Below are positions 57,514 to 64,000 of a stretch of DNA of 64,000 nt, in pieces. The notes beneath the pieces were generated by a model that saw nothing but the letters and a program-made list of their open reading frames with translations, had not been told where the DNA came from and searched no databases. Every line of letters starts with the position of its first letter. Positions within the stretch are counted from its first letter, which is position 1. The position numbers were made by a program, and so were the translations under genes. The stretch is taken from NCBI GenBank assembly GCA_001464355.1, contig LNEU01000023.1, positions 179,294 through 243,293 of the forward strand, in the 5' to 3' direction. The stretch is from Burkholderiales bacterium Ga0077544. Lineage in GTDB: Bacteria; Pseudomonadota; Gammaproteobacteria; Burkholderiales; Burkholderiaceae_D.

Positions 57514-60123
57514 TTATTCTTCCTCCGTACCGGATTGATCTTCTTCAATATCTGATTCAAGTATGCGTTGCAGGCCGCTCAGCTTGGTGCCGTCTTCAAC
57601 CGCAATCAAGGTGACGCCCTGGGTGGCGCGGCCCATTTCCCGAATTTCTGCCACACGGGTGCGAATCAATACACCACCGGTCGTGATCAGCATGATCTCG
57701 TCTGCCGGCTCAACCAGCGTGGCTGCGACAACCTTGCCGTTACGCTCGCTGGTCTGGATCGCAATCATGCCTTTGGTACCGCGGCCATGACGTGTGTATT
57801 CGGTGATCGGCGTACGTTTGCCGAAACCGTTTTCTGTCGCAGTCAGTACCGATTGCTGTTCATTTTCAGCAACCAGCAAGGCGATGACCTGCTGCCCTTC
57901 TTCCAGATTCATGCCACGCACACCGCGTGCTGTACGACCCATAGGACGCACATCGTTTTCGTCAAAGCGCACTGCCTTGCCGGAATCGGAGAACAACATC
58001 ACGTCATGCTTGCCGTCAGTCAGCGCAGCACCGATCAGGAAATCGCCATCATCCAGATCGACCGCAATAATGCCGGCCTTGCGTGGATTGCTGAAATCAC
58101 TGAGCGAAGTTTTTTTCACGGTACCAAGACTGGTCGACATGAAGATATAGCGATCTTCAGGGAAAGTCCGATTCTCGCCGGAGACCGGCAGGATCACCGT
58201 AATTTTTTCGCCATCCTGCAGCGGGAACATATTGACGATAGGTTTGCCACGCGAATTGCGTGAACCTTGCGGCACTTCCCAAACTTTCAGCCAGTACATA
58301 CGGCCGCGATTGCTGAAGCAAAGGATGTAATCATGCGTGTTCGCAATGAACAGTTGATCGATCCAGTCGTCTTCCTTGGTCGCCATTGCCTGCTTGCCGC
58401 GACCACCACGTTTTTGCGCGCGGTATTCAGTAATCGGCTGCGACTTCATGTAACCAGTATGCGACAGGGTCACGACCATATCCTGCGGCGTGATCAAATC
58501 TTCGGTGCCCAGATCGGTCGCATTCAACTCGATCGTCGAACGACGTTCATCTTTATTGCCAATACCGTATTCATTTTTCGCAGCGTTCAGTTCATCAGTG
58601 ATGATGACGGTTACGCGTTCCGGCTTGGACAGAATATCGAGCAAATCGGCTATCTGATCCATCACTTCTTTGTATTCGTTGACGATCTTGTCTTGCTCCA
58701 GACCAGTCAGGCGTTGCAGACGCATCTGCAAAATCTCCTGCGCTTGATCGTCGGACAATTTATACAAACCGTCAGGCTGAATACCATAGTGCTTAGGCAG
58801 ATTTTCCGGGCGGAAAGCATCGATCCCGCCTATACCTTCTCCGGTACGCGCCAACATCTCACGCACAACGGAAGAGTCCCAGGCGCGCGACATCAAATCC
58901 GCTTTTGCAACCGGCGGTGTCGGTGCAGCCTTGATGATAGCGATGAAGTCATCGATATTCGCCAGTGCAACTGCCAGACCTTCCAGTACATGACCGCGTT
59001 CGCGTGCTTTGCGCAATTCAAATACAGTGCGACGCGTGACAACTTCACGGCGATGCGACAGGAAGCATTCCAGCATCTGCTTCAGGTTCAGCAACTTGGG
59101 CTGACCATCGACCAGCGCCACCATGTTCATGCCGAAGGTATCTTGCAACTGAGTCTGTTTATACAGATTGTTCAGCACGACTTCCGGCACTTCATTGCGC
59201 TTCAATTCGATCACGACACGCATGCCCGACTTATCGGACTCATCGCGAATATCGGAAATACCGTCGAGCTTTTTGTCACGCACCAGCTCTGCAATACGTT
59301 CCAGCAGCGACTTCTTGTTAACCTGATACGGCAGTTCGTCGACGATAATCGCAGGACGATTTTCCTTGCCGTACTCTTCGAAATGGGTTTTTGCCCGCAT
59401 TACCACGCGACCACGACCGGTGCGATAACCATCGCGCACACCGGATACGCCATAAATAATGCCGCCCGTCGGGAAGTCAGGTGCCGGAATGATTTCAATC
59501 AATTCATCCACAGTGCATTCGGCATTGCGCAGCACATGCAATGCACCGTCGATCACTTCCGTAATATTGTGTGGCGGAATATTGGTCGCCATACCGACCG
59601 CAATACCAGACGAACCGTTAATCAGCAGGTTCGGGATACGGGTAGGCAGCACCGACGGCTCTTTTTCCTTACCATCATAGTTAGGCACAAAATCGACGGT
59701 ATCCTTATCCAAATCGGCCAGCAGTTCGCCCGCGATCTTGTCCAGACGACATTCGGTGTAGCGCATCGCCGCCGCATTATCGCCATCGATAGAACCAAAG
59801 TTACCTTGACCATCGACCAGCATGTAACGTAATGAAAATGGCTGCGCCATACGCACCAATGTGTCGTAGATCGACGCATCTCCGTGCGGATGGTATTTAC
59901 CCATGGTCTCACCAACCACGCGCGCGCATTTTACGTACGGGCGATTCCAAACATTGTTCATCTCATGCATCGCAAACAGAACCCGACGATGCACAGGCTT
60001 CAAGCCATCGCGCACATCCGGTAAAGCGCGACCTACAATGACGCTCATCGCGTAATCGAGGTAACTCTTGCGCATCTCTTCTTCAAGCGAAATCGGGATT
60101 GTTTCTTTAGCGAATTGATCCAT
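57514..60123 (-). CDS. gyrA: DNA gyrase subunit A
   Basis: An 869-residue type II topoisomerase subunit. The catalytic tyrosine is in the conserved [11 protein letters not shown]; the quinolone region reads [19 protein letters not shown], with Ala at the E. coli Ser83 place and Asp87 kept. The C-terminal beta-pinwheel has the GyrA box [14 protein letters not shown] ([11 protein letters not shown]). ATG 60123 ([10 protein letters not shown]) matches homologues; a 21-codon upstream frame is not part of it. Confidence 0.98.
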   Translation of the reverse strand: MDQFAKETIPISLEEEMRKSYLDYAMSVIVGRALPDVRDGLKPVHRRVLFAMHEMNNVWNRPYVKCARVVGETMGKYHPHGDASIYDTLVRMAQPFSLRYMLVDGQGNFGSIDGDNAAAMRYTECRLDKIAGELLADLDKDTVDFVPNYDGKEKEPSVLPTRIPNLLINGSSGIAVGMATNIPPHNITEVIDGALHVLRNAECTVDELIEIIPAPDFPTGGIIYGVSGVRDGYRTGRGRVVMRAKTHFEEYGKENRPAIIVDELPYQVNKKSLLERIAELVRDKKLDGISDIRDESDKSGMRVVIELKRNEVPEVVLNNLYKQTQLQDTFGMNMVALVDGQPKLLNLKQMLECFLSHRREVVTRRTVFELRKARERGHVLEGLAVALANIDDFIAIIKAAPTPPVAKADLMSRAWDSSVVREMLARTGEGIGGIDAFRPENLPKHYGIQPDGLYKLSDDQAQEILQMRLQRLTGLEQDKIVNEYKEVMDQIADLLDILSKPERVTVIITDELNAAKNEYGIGNKDERRSTIELNATDLGTEDLITPQDMVVTLSHTGYMKSQPITEYRAQKRGGRGKQAMATKEDDWIDQLFIANTHDYILCFSNRGRMYWLKVWEVPQGSRNSRGKPIVNMFPLQDGEKITVILPVSGENRTFPEDRYIFMSTSLGTVKKTSLSDFSNPRKAGIIAVDLDDGDFLIGAALTDGKHDVMLFSDSGKAVRFDENDVRPMGRTARGVRGMNLEEGQQVIALLVAENEQQSVLTATENGFGKRTPITEYTRHGRGTKGMIAIQTSERNGKVVAATLVEPADEIMLITTGGVLIRTRVAEIREMGRATQGVTLIAVEDGTKLSGLQRILESDIEEDQSGTEEE

Positions 60124-60371
60124 TGGCGGTTCGTCTGGTCTTTGGCTAGGGTTGAATAATGAGGAATCAAGCACTTGATGAAGCAAACAAGCAGGTGATC
60201 CGGCAAATCGTAGATTTTAACACGTCAGACGACTCTTCTTGCCGCTTTTGGCAGCGCAGGAACTTTGTAAGCAATGGTCAGCGCCGGGGCAGAATCTCAT
60301 CAAAATATGTTTAAATGCGTGCTGCTGAAAATATGCACCACCTCCAGAACATCCGCTCATCTAGAAAAAAT

Positions 60372-61040
60372 ATGATCAACAAATTGGCTTTAGTCCTATT
60401 GGTCGGCACCACGTCGTCCTATGCCGCAGCACAAAGCAATCCAGAAATTTCAGCGCCATCAAGTCATTCTTATAGTCAAAACAGCAATGGCGTCATCACG
60501 CGCAGCGCATTTGGTCTGTGCTGGCGATCGGGATCATGGACAGAAAACGATGCAATCGCTGGCTGCGACGGCGCTTTGGCACCGCCCATTCCAAACCCGA
60601 TTGCCCCCGACATGGCAAACAGCTTGATCCCAGATGCAGCCACATTGGCTGGCAAAACCTGCGATTTCGCATTCGTATTAGGTAGTGACCGAACCTTTGC
60701 ATTTAACAAGGCAACCTTAAATATCGCAGCCAAACGTCAGATCGACCTTGAGGTTTTACCTCGCTTGACCGCATGCAAAAGCATTGAAAATATCGCCATT
60801 ACCGGCCACACGGACCATCTGGGTTCTGAGCACTCGAATCAACTACTCTCGGAAAAACGAGCCCAATCCGTCGCCAACTACCTGAAGACCAAAGGTGTTG
60901 CCATCAAGATGACAGTGACAGGCGCCAGCTCTTCTCAAGCACTTAAATCGTGCAGCACCAAATTAACGCAATCGAAAATGATTCGCTGCCTGGCACCAAA
61001 TCGGCGCGTCTTGATTGAAGTAGTCAATTCAAAAAAGTAA
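60372..61040 (+). CDS. OmpA-family protein, divergent paralogue
   Basis: A 222-residue exported protein: signal peptide MINKLALVLLVGTTSSYAAAQ, the short betaproteobacterial motif FGLCWRSGSWTENDAIAGCDGAL, and a C-terminal OmpA/MotB peptidoglycan-binding domain (ITGHTDHLGSEHSNQLLSEKR ... APNRRVLIEV). Two extra cysteines (SCSTK, RCLAP) near the end are absent in the neighbour. It is about 310 bases before the next OmpA and probably arose by duplication. The start at 60372 has only a weak A-rich site. Confidence 0.88.
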   Translation: MINKLALVLLVGTTSSYAAAQSNPEISAPSSHSYSQNSNGVITRSAFGLCWRSGSWTENDAIAGCDGALAPPIPNPIAPDMANSLIPDAATLAGKTCDFAFVLGSDRTFAFNKATLNIAAKRQIDLEVLPRLTACKSIENIAITGHTDHLGSEHSNQLLSEKRAQSVANYLKTKGVAIKMTVTGASSSQALKSCSTKLTQSKMIRCLAPNRRVLIEVVNSKK

Positions 61041-61100
61041 CAAAAATGCAATCCATTATTAATATTTCTTCAAAACATGAACGTTTTTAGTGTCCAAAGG

Positions 61101-61127
61101 TCAATGTTTTGCTAGAAGAAACATTGA
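61101..61127. repeat. perfect inverted repeat between the two ompA genes
   Basis: TCAATGTTT (61101-61109) and AAACATTGA (61119-61127) are separated by nine bases. No T-run follows. It may be a regulator site or a transcript-end hairpin of the first gene. Nothing else was recognised in the 317-base gap apart from AT-rich leader sequence. Confidence 0.5.
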
Positions 61128-61357
61128 TCAGCAATCCGTTGTATAACTACAACAATTATAGAAAAACGATAATCTGTGTATTTAACAAGGGCCGCTGAAT
61201 CAATAGGCTATGGCAGAATAGTGGCAAGTTAAATTATTGCATGCGAACAATTTGTTTCATGCGGTTTTTGAAGCGCGTGTTATCATCCATTTCCGATGTC
61301 ATTTACGTAATTTGCGCAGTTTATCTGCGGATATCTCACTCGAGAGGAGAAAGAAAT

Positions 61358-61975
61358 ATGAATAAATTAGCAAAACTCGTCTTCGCTGCGTCCGCGGTCG
61401 TTGCGTTCTCTGCACAAGCCCAAACAGACATCAAAGCAAGCACTCCACACAGCGCTTACGCTCAAGCTTCGAACGGCACTATCGTTCGCAGCGGTACTGG
61501 CCTGTGCTGGCGCACTGGCTACTGGACTCCAGCTGATTCCGTTGCAGGTTGCGACGGTGCATTGGTAGCCGCAGCAGCTCCAGCTGGCGCAGCTCCAGTC
61601 GCAGCAGCTCCAGTTCCAACAGCAGAAAAAGTCACTTTTGCAGCTGATGCATTCTTTGACTTTGACAAAGCAACTCTGAAACCAGAAGGCAAGGCTAAGC
61701 TTGACGACCTGGCATCCAAGCTCAACGGCTTGAACCTGGAAGTTATCATCGCTGTCGGCCATACTGACTCCGTTGGCTCCGATGCTTACAACCAAAAACT
61801 GTCGATCCGCCGCGCTGAAGCTGTCAAAGGCTACCTCGTGAACAAAGGTGTTGATGCAAAACGCGTCTACACTGAAGGCAAAGGCGAAAAACAACCAGTT
61901 GCTACCAACAAAACAGCAGCTGGCCGCGCACAAAACCGTCGCGTAGAAATCGAAGTTGTCGGTACACGTAAATAA
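61358..61975 (+). CDS. ompA: outer membrane protein OmpA family
   Basis: A 205-residue protein. Signal peptide MNKLAKLVFAASAVVAFSAQA, then TGLCWRTGYWTPADSVAGCDGAL, an Ala/Pro-rich linker (about 65-90) and an OmpA domain (FDFDKATLKPEGKAKLDDLA, GHTDSVGSDAYNQKLSIRRA, GRAQNRRVEIEV). It lacks the eight-strand barrel of enteric OmpA. GAGAGGAGAAAG before ATG 61358 is a very strong ribosome site, fitting an abundant protein. A strong terminator follows. Confidence 0.95.
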   Translation: MNKLAKLVFAASAVVAFSAQAQTDIKASTPHSAYAQASNGTIVRSGTGLCWRTGYWTPADSVAGCDGALVAAAAPAGAAPVAAAPVPTAEKVTFAADAFFDFDKATLKPEGKAKLDDLASKLNGLNLEVIIAVGHTDSVGSDAYNQKLSIRRAEAVKGYLVNKGVDAKRVYTEGKGEKQPVATNKTAAGRAQNRRVEIEVVGTRK

Positions 61976-61992
61976 TTCGTTTCATACGAATT

Positions 61993-62020
61993 AAAAAACC
62001 CGCTTCGGCGGGTTTTTTTT
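61993..62020 (+). terminator. terminator of ompA
   Basis: CCCGC-TTCG-GCGGG stem with A6 in front and T8 behind, directly after the ompA stop. Confidence 0.96.
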
Positions 62021-62093
62021 CGCACATAATTTGTGCAGTTATTTGCGGCTGACGAAATCCCGCTCTTCGCACTTTCCAGTTATCATTTACCCC

Positions 62094-62789
62094 ATGAATG
62101 CTGATCCATTAGAACTGAAAAAATTTAGCGATTTGGCCCACCAATGGTGGGATCCCACATCAGAATTCCGTCCTTTGCATGAAATCAATCCATTGCGACT
62201 TGAATGGATTAACAGTCGTGCACCGTTAGCAGGCAAAACCGTGATCGACATCGGTTGCGGCGGCGGTATCCTTGCTGAATCAATGGCAAAAAAAGGGGCA
62301 AATGTAACCGGAATAGATCTGTCCGAAAAAGCGCTCAAGGTCGCCGACTTGCACAGTCTCGAATCTGGCGTGCAAGTACGCTATGAATTGATTGCCGCCG
62401 AAAGCATGGCAGAACGCGAAGCCGGCAAATTCGATATCGTAACCTGCATGGAAATGCTGGAGCATGTGCCCGATCCATCGGCCATCGTCGCAGCCTGTGC
62501 CAAACTTGTGAAACCTGGCGGCAACCTTTTTTTCTCGACCATCAATCGCAATCCAAAAGCGTATTTGCACGCAGTAATCGGTGCTGAATACCTGTTGCGT
62601 ATGCTGCCAAAAGGTACACACGATTACGCCAAGTTCATCACGCCTGCCGAGCTATCACGCTTTGCACGCGAAGCTGGTTTAACGATTGATGCACTCAAAG
62701 GCATGGGCTTCAATCCGCTCACGCAAATCTATTCGCTGCATCAAGACACAAGCGTCAATTATCTGATTGCTTGCACCAAACCCGCCTGA
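62094..62789 (+). CDS. ubiG: ubiquinone biosynthesis O-methyltransferase
   Basis: A 231-residue SAM methyltransferase for both O-methylations of ubiquinone. [29 protein letters not shown] is the UbiG N-terminus; [16 protein letters not shown] is the SAM motif. ATG 62094 ([11 protein letters not shown]) fits homologues. ompA-ubiG-gph is the usual betaproteobacterial order. Confidence 0.97.
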   Translation: MNADPLELKKFSDLAHQWWDPTSEFRPLHEINPLRLEWINSRAPLAGKTVIDIGCGGGILAESMAKKGANVTGIDLSEKALKVADLHSLESGVQVRYELIAAESMAEREAGKFDIVTCMEMLEHVPDPSAIVAACAKLVKPGGNLFFSTINRNPKAYLHAVIGAEYLLRMLPKGTHDYAKFITPAELSRFAREAGLTIDALKGMGFNPLTQIYSLHQDTSVNYLIACTKPA

Positions 62790-62802
62790 TTTTCAATTTC
62801 AG

Positions 62803-62836
62803 TAAACGCTCTATCGCATGTGCGAAAAAGCGTTTA
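62803..62836 (+). repeat. nested hairpin between ubiG and gph
   Basis: Outer arms TAAACGCT (62803-62810) and AGCGTTTA (62829-62836) enclose a second stem TCGCA/TGCGA. No T-run follows, so it may stabilise the transcript rather than end it. Confidence 0.55.
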
Positions 62837-62864
62837 GTTGATCTGACCACCTCATTGAATCCGC

Positions 62865-63527
62865 ATGACATTACCTAAACCTAAAGCCATCCTGTTTGAT
62901 CTAGATGGCACACTCGCGGACACCGCGCCTGACTTGGCTGGCGCAGTAAATCAATTACGAATTTCTCGCGGACTGACTCCGACCGAATATGAATTATTGC
63001 GCCCTGTCGCCTCTGCAGGCGCACGTGGCTTGATCGGCGTTGCATTCGGCATCACGCCACAAGATGCAAGTTACGTTGAACTGCGCGATGAATTTTTGCA
63101 AAACTATGAAGCCGCGATCGCAGTGAACAGTCAGCTGTTTGATGGCATCACAGAATTATTGTCGGGCTTGCAAGAAATAGGTATTTCATGGGGCATCGTC
63201 ACCAACAAGATCGCGCACCTCACTGACCAACTCGTACCAAAGATCGGCCTGCAACACGCTGCTTGCGTTATCTCAGGCGATACAACCGCGCATCCAAAGC
63301 CACATCCAGCTCCCTTGCATGAGGCGGCTAAACGTATCAATGTTCAAGCTGAACATTGCTGGTATGTGGGCGACGATTTGCGCGATATTCAGGCCGGGCA
63401 AGCGGCAGGCATGACAACCATCGCTGCGGCTTGGGGCTATTGTGGTGAAGTCGCACCGGCAACATGGAAGGCCGATTTTTTAGTCGAGTCGCCGCAGCAA
63501 TTGCTGGCACTGCTCGACCGACATTGA
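62865..63527 (+). CDS. gph: phosphoglycolate phosphatase
   Basis: A 220-residue HAD-family phosphatase: nucleophile motif LFDLDGTLADTAPDL (11-25), SWGIVTNK (motif II), HPKPHPAPLHEA (motif III Lys) and YVGDDLRDIQAGQAAGM (motif IV). It removes 2-phosphoglycolate. It follows ubiG by 75 bases with a hairpin in between. Confidence 0.93.
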   Translation: MTLPKPKAILFDLDGTLADTAPDLAGAVNQLRISRGLTPTEYELLRPVASAGARGLIGVAFGITPQDASYVELRDEFLQNYEAAIAVNSQLFDGITELLSGLQEIGISWGIVTNKIAHLTDQLVPKIGLQHAACVISGDTTAHPKPHPAPLHEAAKRINVQAEHCWYVGDDLRDIQAGQAAGMTTIAAAWGYCGEVAPATWKADFLVESPQQLLALLDRH

Positions 63528-63617
63528 TAAGCGCCTTACGCGAAGACTTATAGTCGGCGTCATCATCTTGACGACACAGCCTCTTGAATCAAACGTGAAG
63601 CGCCCCATCTAATACGT

Positions 63618-63623
63618 TACAAT
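63618..63623 (+). promoter_or_regulatory. -10 box of ssrA
   Basis: TACAAT lies 10 bases before the mature tmRNA 5' end. The -35 (about GTGAAG at 63595-63600) is weak, at 17 bases. Confidence 0.5.
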
Positions 63624-63633
63624 AGCAATGCTT

Positions 63634-63997
63634 GGGGTCGACCTGGTTTCGACAGGGGTTGCAAAGCAGCGCAGGGCATACCGAGGGCTGGTCACCTCGT
63701 AAATACAACCAGACAAGTAATAACTGCAAACGATAACTCGTACGCACTAGCCGCTTAATAACCGGTTAGCTTCACACCGTTTCTTCCTTGGGGCGGGCTG
63801 GTCAAACAGCAGTGAAGTCATATACAAGGAATCGCGTCGGGCCGGGTCACTTGGCAAGGCGTTAAATAATAGGTGACTCGTCTGTCCGAAGCGTGTGCGT
63901 CCGCGTCGTACGGATTAAATCAAATGGCAGCACTAAGTATGTAGAACTGTCTGTAGAGTGCTTCTGGACGCGGGTTCGATTCCCGCCGACTCCACCA
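63634..63997 (+). ncRNA. ssrA: transfer-messenger RNA (tmRNA)
   Basis: The 5' end GGGGTCGACCTGG and the 3' end CGACTCCACCA form the tRNA-like acceptor stem (GGGGUCG with CGACUCC). GGTTCGATTCCCGCC is the T arm, and the CCA end is encoded. The tag frame is embedded. Length 364 bases, normal for a one-piece tmRNA. It rescues stalled ribosomes together with SmpB (encoded elsewhere). Confidence 0.98.
63726..63758 (+). other. tmRNA proteolysis tag reading frame
   Basis: From the resume codon GCA the frame encodes ANDNSYALAA and stops at TAA. The ALAA end is the ClpXP degradation signal; ANDxxxALAA is a usual betaproteobacterial tag. Confidence 0.92.
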
Positions 63998-64000
63998 ATA

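Noticed and set aside
58267..59832. A 521-codon open frame on the plus strand opposite gyrA
   Set aside because: It is antisense to a fully conserved gyrA, with no ribosome site and no recognisable domain.

Overview
The window reads as a chromosomal segment of a betaproteobacterium, most likely Oxalobacteraceae (Herminiimonas/Janthinobacterium-like). This placement is inferred from the gyrA-serC-pheA-hisC-tyrA-aroA-cmk-rpsA-ihfB-lapA-lapB order, the barrel-less OmpA upstream of ubiG and gph, CIRCE-controlled groESL and the tmRNA tag ANDNSYALAA. No database search was possible. No tRNA, rRNA, insertion sequence or CRISPR array was seen.

Region 1 (1-19.1 kb, all minus strand) is an essentially complete aryl polyene (APE) pigment cluster. 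Reading from 19.1 kb downwards it has a methyltransferase, the chain-length factor ApeC, a PlsC-type acyltransferase, two acyl carrier proteins, a COG4648-type membrane protein, an adenylation enzyme fused to a dehydratase, a glycosyltransferase, an LpxL-type acyltransferase, an aromatic amino acid/histidine ammonia-lyase, a thioesterase, a LolA-like carrier, an MMPL exporter, a flavoprotein, a DUF3261 lipoprotein, ketosynthase ApeO, dehydratase ApeP, ketoreductase ApeQ, ketosynthase ApeR, two exported accessory proteins and a phosphopantetheinyl transferase cut by the window edge. Most genes overlap by a few bases, so a single long transcript is likely.

Region 2 (19.1-23 kb, minus) holds an exported helical protein and a sulfide-defence operon: BigR-type regulator, two YeeE/YedE half-transporters, a TauE/SafE permease and a Blh/ETHE1-like persulfide dioxygenase. 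Region 3 (23.1-28.8 kb, minus) is a four-gene envelope polysaccharide locus that looks like a rearranged pga system: a membrane-anchored PIG-L deacetylase, an ATP-grasp ligase, a processive GT2 synthase fused to a PgaB-like hydrolase domain through a twin-arginine segment, and a TPR plus beta-barrel outer membrane protein. I consider it the best candidate for an undescribed system.

Region 4 (29-38 kb) has groES-groEL with a perfect CIRCE element, a porin without a clear start codon, BCCT and MFS transporters, the RbgA/YlqF GTPase preceded by a small interrupted reading frame, and a ZntB-like ion transporter. Region 5 (38-46.9 kb) has moxR-DUF58-transglutaminase-mltB, yaeQ, a DUF1415 gene, a small DNA-binding-like protein, cysM and a ComEA-like protein. 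Region 6 (47-60 kb, minus) is the conserved lapB-lapA / ihfB-rpsA-cmk-aroA-tyrA-hisC-pheA-serC-gyrA block. Region 7 (60.3-64 kb, plus) has two adjacent OmpA-family paralogues, ubiG, gph and tmRNA.
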